Positions 34,110-43,170 of a DNA stretch of 64,000 nucleotides are shown here, one piece after another; position 1 is the stretch's first letter, and each line of letters opens with the position of its first letter. Location: positions 1-64,000 of the forward strand of contig NZ_MPOB01000001.1 of NCBI RefSeq assembly GCF_002148795.1, read 5' to 3'. The translations under genes were made by a program, and so were the position numbers. The notes beneath the pieces are model-generated. The model did not search any database. It was not told the origin of the DNA and worked only from the letters and a program-made list of their open reading frames with translations. This DNA is from Oceanibaculum nanhaiense (GTDB lineage Bacteria > Pseudomonadota > Alphaproteobacteria > Oceanibaculales > Oceanibaculaceae).

Positions 34110-34301
34110 TCAGCGCAGCAGCATGGCAGCGGCGAACATCGCCAGCGCCACGGCCTGGGCCAGGATGCGCAGCCGCATGATCTTGTTGGCGTTGCGGCGG
34201 TTGAACTCGCCGCCGCGCGCCATCGAGAACAGGCCGCTTGCCAGCACCGCCAGCGTGATCAGCATGGCGACGATGGTCAGGGTGAAGAAGATATCGCTCA
34301 T
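34110..34301 (-). CDS. Small twin-transmembrane protein, Hig1 type
   Basis: 63 residues with two hydrophobic helices. These surround the polar loop SMARGGEFNRRNANKIMRLRI, which matches the Hig1 (hypoxia-induced protein) N-terminal domain pattern of an RGG loop followed by a K-MR-R motif. Mitochondrial relatives (Rcf1) associate with cytochrome oxidase. Bacterial members are small inner-membrane proteins often encoded beside the adenosyltransferase. The start at 34301 (MSDIFF) is preferred; 34310 is also in frame. It ends 22 bases before the adenosyltransferase gene. Confidence 0.82.
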   Translation of the reverse strand: MSDIFFTLTIVAMLITLAVLASGLFSMARGGEFNRRNANKIMRLRILAQAVALAMFAAAMLLR

Positions 34302-34362
34302 GCCATCCATATAAGCCGGCCCGGCCCGAAGTCACAATGCCAAGGGCGTCCTAGCAGTCCCG

Positions 34363-36069
34363 TTAGTTGCGGCCTTCCATGCGCCGCGACAACAGGCCGC
34401 GCCCCACGACATGGGCCTGAATCTCCGCTGCGCCCTCGAAGATGTTCAGGATGCGGGCATCGCACAGCACCCGGCTGATCGGATATTCATGGGCGTAGCC
34501 ATTGCCGCCATGCACCTGCAGCGCATTGTCGGCATTCGACCAGGCGACGCGGGCAGCCAGCAGCTTGGCCATGCCGGCCTCGATGTCGCAGCGCCGGTCG
34601 CTGTCCTTCTCGCGCGCCGCGAAATAGGTCAGCTGGCGGGCGATCATGGTCTCCACCGCCATCCAGGCCAGCTTGCCGAAGACGCGCGGGAAATCGTAGA
34701 TCGGCCGCCCGAATTGCTGGCGCTCGCGGGCATAGGCGAGGCCCAGCTCCAGCGCGTTCTGCGCCACGCCGACGGCGCGCGCCGCTGTCTGAATGCGGGC
34801 GCTCTCAAAAGTCGCCATCAGCTGCTTGAAGCCCTGCCCCTCGATGCCGCCCAGCAGATTCTCCGCCTTCACGGTGAAGCCGTCGAAGCCCAGCTCATAT
34901 TCCTTCATCCCGCGATAGCCCAACACATGGATCTCGCCGCCGGTCATGCCCTCGGCGGGGAACGGGTCCGCCTCCGTACCGCGCGGCTTTTCCGCCAGGA
35001 ACATCGACAGGCCGCGATAGCCGCTGTCCGGCGAGCCGGTGCGCGCCAGAAGGGTCATCATGTCGGTGCGGGCGGCATGGGTGATCCAGGTCTTGTTGCC
35101 CTGGATCGCATAGGCATCGCCGTCACGGACCGCGCGGGTGCGCAAACTGGCCAGGTCGGAGCCGGTATTGGGCTCGGTGAACACGGCGGTCGGCAGGATC
35201 TCGCCGCTGGCCAGCTTCGGCAGCCAGTGCTCCTTCTGCTGCGGCGTGCCGCCGAGGCGGATCAGCTCGCCGGCGATCTCCGAGCGGGTGCCCAACGAGC
35301 CGACGCCGATATAGGCGCGGGACAATTCCTCGGTCACCACGCACATCGCCATCTTGCCGAGGCCGAGGCCGCCATTCTCCTCCGGGATGGTCAGGCCGAA
35401 CACGCCGAGTTCCGCCATCTGCTCGACCACCGTGATGGGGATCAGCTCGTCCTTCAGGTGCCACTCATGGGCATGCGGCGTCACCTGCTCCGCGCCGAAG
35501 CGACGGAACTGGTCGCGCATCATCTCCAGCATCTCGTCATCCAGGCCCAGCGCGCCGAAATCGCCGCTGGTCAGCCCGTCCGCCATCAGCTCGGCAAGCC
35601 GCAGCCGCACCGCATTGGTGAAGCCGCCGGCGATCAGCTTTTCGACCGCCTCCGTGCGGAAACCCGCGACATCCGCTTCTTCCAGCCCGAAATCGCGCGG
35701 TCGCACGATCTCCACCTGCGAGATCGCGATGCCGCCCGCGATCTGCGCCAGATATTCCCCGAAGCCCGCCTGCAGGATCAGCGCCTCGAACTCACGCAGC
35801 GCGCCCTGCGCCTCCAGCCGTTCCGCCCAGCCCATCAACTGCCGCAACGATTCCGTATAGGTCGCCAGCCAGGAAATTCCGTGCACCGCCAGCTGTTCCC
35901 GGTCGAGCAGCGCACCGCTGATCTTGCCGTCCGGCGCCACCATCAGTCCGACGCTGCGGAGCGCCGCATCGGTCAGCCGGTCGGCGGCCTCGACCGCGTC
36001 GCGGCAGGCCGGCAACAGATCGGCGATCACGGCTTCCTCTGGCGGGGATTTCGGCGCGGCGCTGGACAT
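34363..36069 (-). CDS. mcd: Methylsuccinyl-CoA dehydrogenase-like acyl-CoA dehydrogenase
   Basis: 568-residue FAD acyl-CoA dehydrogenase. An extra N-terminal domain of about 160 residues (VHGISWLATYTESLRQLMGWAERL) precedes the standard fold. Core signatures are FTEPNTGSDLASLRTRA (about 285-300), KTWITHAARTDMM and, near the C-terminus, QVHGGNGYAHEYPISRVLCDARI. The long N-terminal domain is a mark of methylsuccinyl-CoA dehydrogenase (Mcd) of the ethylmalonyl-CoA pathway, which makes mesaconyl-CoA and gives electrons to ETF. The neighbours (ETF, adenosylcobalamin synthesis, hydroxybutyryl-CoA dehydrogenase) support this. Another long-chain acyl-CoA dehydrogenase is the alternative. Confidence 0.85.
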   Translation of the reverse strand: MSSAAPKSPPEEAVIADLLPACRDAVEAADRLTDAALRSVGLMVAPDGKISGALLDREQLAVHGISWLATYTESLRQLMGWAERLEAQGALREFEALILQAGFGEYLAQIAGGIAISQVEIVRPRDFGLEEADVAGFRTEAVEKLIAGGFTNAVRLRLAELMADGLTSGDFGALGLDDEMLEMMRDQFRRFGAEQVTPHAHEWHLKDELIPITVVEQMAELGVFGLTIPEENGGLGLGKMAMCVVTEELSRAYIGVGSLGTRSEIAGELIRLGGTPQQKEHWLPKLASGEILPTAVFTEPNTGSDLASLRTRAVRDGDAYAIQGNKTWITHAARTDMMTLLARTGSPDSGYRGLSMFLAEKPRGTEADPFPAEGMTGGEIHVLGYRGMKEYELGFDGFTVKAENLLGGIEGQGFKQLMATFESARIQTAARAVGVAQNALELGLAYARERQQFGRPIYDFPRVFGKLAWMAVETMIARQLTYFAAREKDSDRRCDIEAGMAKLLAARVAWSNADNALQVHGGNGYAHEYPISRVLCDARILNIFEGAAEIQAHVVGRGLLSRRMEGRN

Positions 36070-36170
36070 GGCGGTTTCCTCGAAAGCTCGGTTCTTATCG
36101 GTCGATGGTTACTAATTTGCACAAATCGGGCGGTTTGCCACCCTCGCCCCGTGCAAGGCTCCCCTTCCGC

Positions 36171-37085
36171 CTAGTTGGGCTTCACCCCGGTAGAGACTTC
36201 CACGCCGCCCAGCGCCTCGGCCAGACGGGCGGCGGCGCTGCCCGGTTTCAGCGGCTTCTGCTGGGTTGCGGCATCGGGCACCCAGCCGGCGAGGTAGAGC
36301 ACCTGGAAGGTCGCCGGGATGCGTCCGTCCGGCCTGGCAAAGCGTTCCTGATAGAGCTCCGCCGCGCGCAGCAGCGTGGCGCGCTTGGTGAAGCCCTTGC
36401 GGCGTTCCAGATGCGCGTTGGTCTCGCCCATGCCGCGCAGATCGCGCATCAGCGCCAGCGCGTTGTCGTAGGTCACGGTCAACCAGTCACTGTCCACCAC
36501 CGGCAGGGCGAAGCCGGCGCGCTGCAGCAGCCCGCCGGCGTCACGCACATCGGCGAAGGGCGACAGCCGCGGCGACATCCCGCCCTCGACATCGATCTCC
36601 GCCTGCGCCATCACCTCGCGCAGCTCGACCAGCGTGGTGCCGCCCAGCATGGCGGCGAGGAACAGCCCGTCCGGCTTCAGCACCTGGCGGATCTGCAGGA
36701 AGGTGCCAGGCAGATCGTTCACCCAGTGCAGCGACAGGCAGGAGGCGACGAGGTCGAGCGACCCGGCAGCGAAGGGCAGCGCCTCCTCGTCCAGCGCCAG
36801 CGCCGGATGGCCCGCCGCGCGCGCGGCATCCGCCATGGCCGGCGACAGATCGGCGGCGATGACCCGCTCGATGCCGTTGCGGCCGGCCAGCGCTGCCGCC
36901 AGCGCACCGTCATGGCTGCCAAGGTCAAGGGCCAGCGGAAAGCGCCGGTTGATGCCGTCCAGCCGGTCGGCAAGCCGTGCGGCGACCTCCTGCTTCAGGA
37001 AGGAAAAGCCGGCATAGCCGGCGGCCGCCCGGTCGCGGCGGGCACGCACGGCAGCGCGGTCGAAGACGAGCATGGAATCGGACAT
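36171..37085 (-). CDS. SAM-dependent methyltransferase-fold protein, NDUFAF5-like
   Basis: 304 residues. The N-terminus (SMLVFDRAAVRARRDRAAAG) and FPLALDLGSHDGALAAAL (motif I, about 62-79) closely follow the NDUFAF5 family, whose mitochondrial member hydroxylates an arginine of the complex I subunit NDUFS7 during assembly. Motif post-II is seen as SCLSLHWVNDLPG. I start at 37085 (MSDSML). The role in respiratory complex I assembly is inferred from family resemblance; a generic class I methyltransferase is the fallback. It lies upstream of mcd on the same strand, 101 bases away. Confidence 0.85.
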   Translation of the reverse strand: MSDSMLVFDRAAVRARRDRAAAGYAGFSFLKQEVAARLADRLDGINRRFPLALDLGSHDGALAAALAGRNGIERVIAADLSPAMADAARAAGHPALALDEEALPFAAGSLDLVASCLSLHWVNDLPGTFLQIRQVLKPDGLFLAAMLGGTTLVELREVMAQAEIDVEGGMSPRLSPFADVRDAGGLLQRAGFALPVVDSDWLTVTYDNALALMRDLRGMGETNAHLERRKGFTKRATLLRAAELYQERFARPDGRIPATFQVLYLAGWVPDAATQQKPLKPGSAAARLAEALGGVEVSTGVKPN

Positions 37086-37174
37086 GCCGGGAATATGGCG
37101 CGCCGGACCCGCTCTGCCAATCACGCATGTGAAGTCTCGACCCCTGCGCGCGGGGCTTGTAAGGTCGCGGCGCC

Positions 37175-38113
37175 ATGCAAGCCGTATTCAACGTCGCCCT
37201 GCCCGTCTTCGGGATCATGTTCGCCGGATACATGTCCGGGCGGCTGGGCCTGCTGGGCGAAAGCGCCTCGCAGGCGTTGAACAATTTCGTCTATTACTTC
37301 GCCCTGCCGCCGCTGCTGTTCCTGTCGATGGCGCAGGTGCCGCTGGAGCAGATCTTCAACTGGCCCTATCTCGCGGCCTATACCGGCGGCGTGCTGGCGG
37401 TGTTCGCGGCGGCGATGATCGCCGGGCTGATCCTGTTCCCCGGCCGGCCGGCGCTGCACTGCATGCAGGGCATGGCGGCGACCTTCTCCAACACCGGCTA
37501 TATGGGCGTGCCGCTGTTCATCGCCGCGTTCGGCGAGCAGATGCTGCTGCCGGCGCTGATCGCCACCGTCTATAACGGCGCGCTGGTGGTCGGCGTCATG
37601 GTGGTGCTGATCGAGCTGGACATGAAGGCCGGCAGCCGGCCGCTGCTGATCCTGCGCGGCGTGGTCGTGGCCATCGCGAAGAACCCGCTGGTCATGTCCA
37701 CCGTGATCGGCATCCTGTTCTCCGCCTGGCAGATCGCGGTGCCGGTGCCGATCGAGAATTTCTCCAAGATACTGGGGGCGGCCGCCGGACCGGCGGCCCT
37801 GTTCTCGATGGGGCTGTTCCTCTATGGCAAGCCGATGACGGCGGGCCTTGGCGAGGTCGGCATCATGACCTTCCTGAAGCTGATCGCGCAGCCGCTGATC
37901 ACCTGGTGGCTGGCCGTGCCGGTGATGAATCTCGACCCGTTCTGGGCCGCCTCGGCGGTCATCATGGCGGCGCTGCCGACCGGCGGCCTGGCCTTCGTGC
38001 TGTCGCTGCGCTACGGCATCTACACCCAGCGCATGAGCGGCACGATCCTGATGTCCACCGTGCTGTCGGTGGTCACCGTCTCCTTCGTGCTGGTCTATTT
38101 CGGCATCGAGTAG
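37175..38113 (+). CDS. AEC family transporter (auxin efflux carrier type)
   Basis: 312-residue inner-membrane protein with the two-half hydrophobic layout of the AEC family. Visible marks are FGIMFAGYMSGRLGLLGE, LNNFVYYFALPPLLF and FSNTGYMGVPLFIAAFGE in the first half, and AALPTGGLAFVLSLRYG in the last quarter. Members export malonate, malate or other small carboxylates in bacteria. The stop is 3 bases from the convergent helicase gene. Substrate is unknown. Confidence 0.93.
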   Translation: MQAVFNVALPVFGIMFAGYMSGRLGLLGESASQALNNFVYYFALPPLLFLSMAQVPLEQIFNWPYLAAYTGGVLAVFAAAMIAGLILFPGRPALHCMQGMAATFSNTGYMGVPLFIAAFGEQMLLPALIATVYNGALVVGVMVVLIELDMKAGSRPLLILRGVVVAIAKNPLVMSTVIGILFSAWQIAVPVPIENFSKILGAAAGPAALFSMGLFLYGKPMTAGLGEVGIMTFLKLIAQPLITWWLAVPVMNLDPFWAASAVIMAALPTGGLAFVLSLRYGIYTQRMSGTILMSTVLSVVTVSFVLVYFGIE

Positions 38114-38116
38114 GGT

Positions 38117-40924
38117 TCACCCGCGCGCCCGGTCTGCCTCGTCCGCCGCGCCGAAGAACTCCCGCACGCCGGCCACCGCCTCGGCGAGGCCGACGCGCTG
38201 CACCGCCACCCCTTCCGGGAAGGCGCCGGCCAGCCGCGACGGCATCATCGGGTCGAGCAGCACGAACACGCCGTGATCGTCGCCGCGCCGCACCAGCCGG
38301 CCGAAGGCCTGCTTCAGGCGCAGCCTTGTGATCATGTCATCATAGGCGCGCTTGCCGAAATGCTCCCGCCGGGCGCGGTGCAGGATATCCGGGCGCGGCC
38401 AGGGAACCCGGTCGAACACCAGCAGGCGCAGCGAGCGCCCCGGCACATCGACGCCATCGCGCACCGCATCGGTGCCGAGCAGGCAGGCCGCCTCCTCCGC
38501 CCGGAAGATGTCGATCAGGGTGGAGGTGTCCAGCCCATCGACATGCTGGGCATAGAGCGGGATGCCGGCCTGATCCAGCGGGGCGGCGATGCGGCCATGC
38601 ACGGCGCGCAGCCTGCTGATCGCGGTGAACAGGCCAAGTCCGCCGCCGCCGGAGGCGAGGAACAGCGACCGGTAGGCGGCGGCCACCTGACCGAGATCGT
38701 CCTTGCGCACATCGGTGACGACATAGACGCGGGTCTGCGCCGGATAGTCGAAGGGCGAGGGCACCGCGACACGCACGGCCGGCGCCGACAGATGGCGGCT
38801 GCCGGTGCGCGCCTCAGCGGCAGCCCAGTCGCGCTCCACCTCGCCGGACCCGTCGCGCAGCGTGGCCGATGTGACCAGCACGCCCTGCGCCGGCTCCACC
38901 ACCGCGCGGATGAACGGCACCGTCGGATCGATCCAGTGCCGGTGCATGCCGTAATCCATGTCGCGCCCGTCGAAGCGGTCCACCGCGAACCAGTCCACGA
39001 AATCCGCATCGCTGTCTGATGCGGTTTCCCCGGCCAGCGCCTTCAGCATGGCGCGCCAGCCACCGATCTGCACCTCGCCGCGCCGCGTGAGGCTGCGCAG
39101 CACCGCCTCCATGCGCTGCCGGGCGGCGGTGTCGAGCTGGTCCGCCTCGACATCCAGCTTGGCGGATATCCGTTTCTTCAGCTCCTGAATCGGCTGCAAC
39201 AGCGCCCCCAGCGCCCCCTCCAGCGCCGTCGCCGCATCAAGCAGCCCGTCGATGAGCGGATGCGCGTCGGTCTCCATGCCATAGGGGCTGGAGCGGTCGG
39301 GCTGCCGGGCGTAGGTCTGCTTGCGCACCAGCGCCAGCAGCGCCTCCGCCGGCCCATCCGGCTGACCCTCGCCGATGCGGCTGCCCCAGCCCTCGCCCGG
39401 CAGGATGCGCGCGGCGTGCAGCACCCGGCGCAACGCCTCCTCCGCCCGGTCGTCACCGGCGATCATGTCCTCGACGCGGGTCTTCAGGCCGCGCGCCCGG
39501 CTGGTGCCGCGGCCTTCGGCGCCGAGCAGCCAGCGCCGCAGCTCGATCATCTCCAGTGCCGTCAGATGGCCGGAGAAGGCGCCATCGGCGGCCTCGAACA
39601 CATGATGCCCCTCGTCGAACACATAGCGCGTCGGCAGGCCGGCGGCATTCTCCCCACCGCCATCGCCGCCGCCCAGCGCCGCCTGGATCATCACCAGCGC
39701 ATGGTTGGCGATGACGATCTCGGCGCGCCGCGCCCGGCGGATCGACTTCTCGACAAAGCATTTATGGTAGTGCTGGCAGGCGGCATAGACGCATTCGCCG
39801 CGCCGGTCGGACAGGCCGCTGGTGCGCGGCCGGCCCAGCAGATGGGCCAGCCAGGCCGGGAAGTCGCCGCCGACCAGATCGCCGGCGCGGGTTGCCGCCG
39901 CCCACCGCGCCATGAGCCCCAGCGCCACCCCGTCCTGCGGGCGCATCGGCAGGGCGCGCACCGCCTCCTCCAGATTCAGCAGGCAGAGATAATTCTCGCG
40001 CCCCTTGCGCACCACCACCTTCTGCGCCTTCAGCGCCGGGTCAGGGAACAGCCGGTCCAGCTCGCCATCGATCTGATGCTGCAGATTGCGGGTGTAGGTC
40101 GAGATCCAGACCGTGCCGCCATTCTTCTCCGCCCAGACACTGGCCGGGGCGACATAGCCCAGCGTCTTGCCCACACCCGTCCCGGCCTCGGCCAGCACCA
40201 GGGCGGGCGCATCCTCCTCCTCGCGCGGGGCGAAGGCGGCGCTGACGGCGGACGCATAATCGGCCTGGCTGGGCCGCGCCTCCGCCTCCCCGCCCAGCAG
40301 TTCCGCCAGCCGGGCGCGCGCCTCGGCGGGATCGACCGGGAAGTGGCTGGGGCCGGGCGGCGGCGCATCCTCCGACCATTCCGGCAGGTCGCGCCAGATA
40401 TCCATGCCGACCGGGCGCACCGGACCGGAATGGACCGGCACCGGCTCGCCCAGCGCCGTCAGCACATAGGGCGCCCAGCGCCAGCCGCAGGCATGCATGG
40501 CGCGCGCGACCGGCCGGGCGTGGCGATCATACTCGATGCCGCCGGGGCCACGCGTCGGATCGGCGAGATCGGCCAGCAGCCGCTGCGCCACCTGCAGCAG
40601 GCCGGCGGCCTGGTCGGCGAGGCTTACCGCCGCCGGCAATTCCAGCGCCGCGATCAGCCCGCGTGGTGTGGGCAGGCAGAAGCGCGCCGGATGCACGAAG
40701 GCGAACAGCTCCAGCAAATCATAGGCGGCGAAGCCCTGCTGGCCGAGCCGCTCCGCCGTGGCCCGGCCATGGCACAGGATCGGCGGCTCCAGCACGACGC
40801 GGGCGGCGGCATCGGCAAGGCGCAGCGTCTCGATCTCGCCATCGGCATCGATCCAGACGGCTTCGGTGCGGCCGGCGACCAGTACCGGCGCCCGGGGCAG
40901 AAGAAGGGTGGGGGCGTCATTCAT
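38117..40924 (-). CDS. DinG-type ATP-dependent DNA helicase
   Basis: 935-residue superfamily 2 helicase of the XPD/DinG group. Walker A is LAEAGTGVGKTLGY, and the DEAH-box variant is DEGHH. The expected Fe-S cysteines appear as NYLC before the run GECVYAACQHYHKC; IVIANHALVMIQ follows. The C-terminal motif VI is LKQAFGRLVRRGDDHGV. A roughly 200-residue N-terminal extension precedes the helicase domain, which is common in alphaproteobacterial members. The role is unwinding of repair and R-loop or D-loop intermediates. I start at 40924 (MNDAP); 40942 is possible. Confidence 0.92.
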   Translation of the reverse strand: MNDAPTLLLPRAPVLVAGRTEAVWIDADGEIETLRLADAAARVVLEPPILCHGRATAERLGQQGFAAYDLLELFAFVHPARFCLPTPRGLIAALELPAAVSLADQAAGLLQVAQRLLADLADPTRGPGGIEYDRHARPVARAMHACGWRWAPYVLTALGEPVPVHSGPVRPVGMDIWRDLPEWSEDAPPPGPSHFPVDPAEARARLAELLGGEAEARPSQADYASAVSAAFAPREEEDAPALVLAEAGTGVGKTLGYVAPASVWAEKNGGTVWISTYTRNLQHQIDGELDRLFPDPALKAQKVVVRKGRENYLCLLNLEEAVRALPMRPQDGVALGLMARWAAATRAGDLVGGDFPAWLAHLLGRPRTSGLSDRRGECVYAACQHYHKCFVEKSIRRARRAEIVIANHALVMIQAALGGGDGGGENAAGLPTRYVFDEGHHVFEAADGAFSGHLTALEMIELRRWLLGAEGRGTSRARGLKTRVEDMIAGDDRAEEALRRVLHAARILPGEGWGSRIGEGQPDGPAEALLALVRKQTYARQPDRSSPYGMETDAHPLIDGLLDAATALEGALGALLQPIQELKKRISAKLDVEADQLDTAARQRMEAVLRSLTRRGEVQIGGWRAMLKALAGETASDSDADFVDWFAVDRFDGRDMDYGMHRHWIDPTVPFIRAVVEPAQGVLVTSATLRDGSGEVERDWAAAEARTGSRHLSAPAVRVAVPSPFDYPAQTRVYVVTDVRKDDLGQVAAAYRSLFLASGGGGLGLFTAISRLRAVHGRIAAPLDQAGIPLYAQHVDGLDTSTLIDIFRAEEAACLLGTDAVRDGVDVPGRSLRLLVFDRVPWPRPDILHRARREHFGKRAYDDMITRLRLKQAFGRLVRRGDDHGVFVLLDPMMPSRLAGAFPEGVAVQRVGLAEAVAGVREFFGAADEADRARG

Positions 40925-40964
40925 CGGCGCGACTATAGCCAACGGCCCGCCGGCAGGCGAACCG

Positions 40965-41747
40965 TTAACGCCGCGCCGTCAGGAAAATCCGCCGGAACGG
41001 GAACAGCGTCTTGCCGTCCGGCTGCTTCGGATAGGCAATGCGCAGGGCAGCGCCATATTCGGCAACGAAATCGGCGCGCTCCGCCCCGTCGATGAGGGCG
41101 AAGACGGGCGTCAGCGCCGTGCCCTTCACCCATTCCAGCACCGGATCGTCGCCGTCGAGCACATGCAGGTACTCGGTCTCCCAGATATCGACATGGGAGA
41201 AGCCCAGATCGCCGAGCAGCCGGTAATAGACCTCCGGATCGGCCACCGGGTCGCGCAGCAACGCGCTACCGATCCTGTCCTTCCAGCGCGGTCCCGCCGC
41301 CGTCTCGCGCGCCAGCACATGCGACGGTGCATTGAAATTGCGCGGCATCTGGATGGCAAGCCCGCCCGTGGCGTTCACCATACCGGCGACATGGCGCAAC
41401 ACCGTGGGATGGTCGGGAATCCATTGCAGCACAGCGTTGGAATAGACCAGATCGACCGGGTCCGCCGGGGTCCAGCGCATCAGATCGGCCTCGACCCAGT
41501 CAATGTCTGCCCCGTGCCTGCGCGCCTTCGCCAGCATGTCCGGCGAATTGTCCATGCCGGTGATGCGCGCCTTGGGGAAGCGCGCCTGGATCGCCAGCGT
41601 CAGATCGCCGGTGCCGCAGCCCAGATCGACGATGCTTGCCGGGTCGGCTATGGGTGCCTGGGCCAGCAGATCGAGGCCCGGCCGGAAGCGCGGACCGGAG
41701 AATTTCAGATATTGATCGGCATTCCAGCGGTCCCCATCACGCGCCAT
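40965..41747 (-). CDS. tam: Trans-aconitate 2-methyltransferase
   Basis: 260 residues, the usual length of Tam. WNADQYLKFSGPRFRPGLDLLAQ at the N-terminus, the SAM motif IVDLGCGTGDLTLAI (about 38-52), VYSNAVLQWIPDHPTVL and LAIQMPRNFNAPSH are characteristic. It methylates trans-aconitate, a spontaneous by-product that inhibits aconitase. The start lies 13 bases after the histidine kinase stop on the same strand. Confidence 0.92.
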   Translation of the reverse strand: MARDGDRWNADQYLKFSGPRFRPGLDLLAQAPIADPASIVDLGCGTGDLTLAIQARFPKARITGMDNSPDMLAKARRHGADIDWVEADLMRWTPADPVDLVYSNAVLQWIPDHPTVLRHVAGMVNATGGLAIQMPRNFNAPSHVLARETAAGPRWKDRIGSALLRDPVADPEVYYRLLGDLGFSHVDIWETEYLHVLDGDDPVLEWVKGTALTPVFALIDGAERADFVAEYGAALRIAYPKQPDGKTLFPFRRIFLTARR

Positions 41748-41760
41748 GTCCCGTTCCCCC

Positions 41761-43161
41761 CTATCGCCTCGCCTTGCCGACTGGCAGCAGGATGCGGAAG
41801 CAGCTGCCCTGCGGCCCGGTACGCGCCAGTTCTACCGTGCCGCCATGGGCCTGCACCAGATCCTTCACGATGGCGAGGCCGAGGCCGGTGCTGGCCTTGG
41901 TCGATCCGGCGAAGGGCCGGAACAGGGTCAGCTGGATCGACTCAGGCAGGCCCGGCCCGTCATCCTCGACCAGGATTTCGGTCATCTTACCCTCAGGACC
42001 GCCCGTATGGCTCGCCGTCACGCGGATGCGCGCGGCGCCGGCCTCGGCGGCATTGCGCGCGAGATTGGCCAGCACTCGGTGAAACTGGTGGCGGTCGATC
42101 TCGGCCACCAGATCGTCCGGGATGTCCGGCACCAGCTCGGCCTGGCGCTCGGCCGGAAAGAAGCCGGTATCGATTTCCTCGGCGATCTCCGCGACGAAGG
42201 CGCGCAGCCGCACCGGCGCCTTGCTCACCGGCGGATGTTCCTGGGTGAAGTTCAGCGTCTGGGTGCAGATGGTGATTGCCCGGTCGATGGTGCGGTACAG
42301 CGTCGGCACCACGCGCTTCACATGCGGATCCTCGCTGCGCGACAGCGTGTCATAGACCAGCGAGGCGGTGGCCAGCATGTTGCGCAGATCGTGATTCACC
42401 TTGGAGACCGTGGCACCCAGCGTCGCCAGCCGGGTCTTCTGCCGCAGCGCCGCTTTCAGGTCGGTCTGCATCGAGGCCAGCTCGCGCATCGCCGTGCCGA
42501 TCTCGTCGCGCCGGTTGCTGGCCGGCAAGACCGGCGTTTCCTCCGGGTCGCGGCGAAACGCCGTCATGCTCCCGGTGATGCGCTGCATCGGCCGAACCAG
42601 CATGGTGCGCAGGGTGAAGAAAACCAGCGCCGCGGTGATAAAGGAGATCACCAGCGACAGCGCCAGGATGCGCTCGGAGAAGGCGATCATCTCGGCACGC
42701 ATCGGCTGTTCGTCGAAGATCACCGAGACCACGACCTCGGCATCCTTGGGCGAGGCGCCGGTCGCCTGGATAATCCGATCCTCGGTCCGCAGCATGGCGG
42801 CGAAGGCGTCCAGGATCAGATCGAAAGCCATCGTCTCGCGCAGGTCGAAGATATCCGCCGGGCGAAGCGAATCCTCGCTGCCCAGCATGTGCGTCATCCG
42901 GCCATCCTTGAACAGATCGATGGCGTGCGCCCCGACATGGGCCAGCAGGGCCTGTTCAAGATCCTGCGTCACCATGCGGTCAGGGGCGGCATCGATGGTC
43001 AGCGCCGCCAGATGGGCAGAGGCCAGCTTCTCCTCGATATAGGTTTCGCGGAACCGGGCGATGGAGGGCGTGTAGATCAGCACTTCGGCCAGCATGACGA
43101 AGCCGATGGTCAGCACCAGCAGGCGGGCGGACAGCGACCGGGTGAAGGCGTCGAACGGCAT
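41761..43161 (-). CDS. Orphan sensor histidine kinase
   Basis: 466-residue inner-membrane kinase. Two membrane segments (about 11-31 and 165-187) enclose a periplasmic sensor region of about 130 residues. A HAMP-like stretch follows, then the phospho-acceptor H257 in KVNHDLRNML, the N-box LANLARNAAEAG, the G1 box DDGPGLP and the G2 box TKASTGLGLAIVKDL. No response regulator gene lies beside it. It ends a run on the minus strand with the flavin oxidoreductase 9 bases upstream. Stimulus is unknown. Confidence 0.93.
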   Translation of the reverse strand: MPFDAFTRSLSARLLVLTIGFVMLAEVLIYTPSIARFRETYIEEKLASAHLAALTIDAAPDRMVTQDLEQALLAHVGAHAIDLFKDGRMTHMLGSEDSLRPADIFDLRETMAFDLILDAFAAMLRTEDRIIQATGASPKDAEVVVSVIFDEQPMRAEMIAFSERILALSLVISFITAALVFFTLRTMLVRPMQRITGSMTAFRRDPEETPVLPASNRRDEIGTAMRELASMQTDLKAALRQKTRLATLGATVSKVNHDLRNMLATASLVYDTLSRSEDPHVKRVVPTLYRTIDRAITICTQTLNFTQEHPPVSKAPVRLRAFVAEIAEEIDTGFFPAERQAELVPDIPDDLVAEIDRHQFHRVLANLARNAAEAGAARIRVTASHTGGPEGKMTEILVEDDGPGLPESIQLTLFRPFAGSTKASTGLGLAIVKDLVQAHGGTVELARTGPQGSCFRILLPVGKARR

Positions 43162-43170
43162 GATCCTGTT

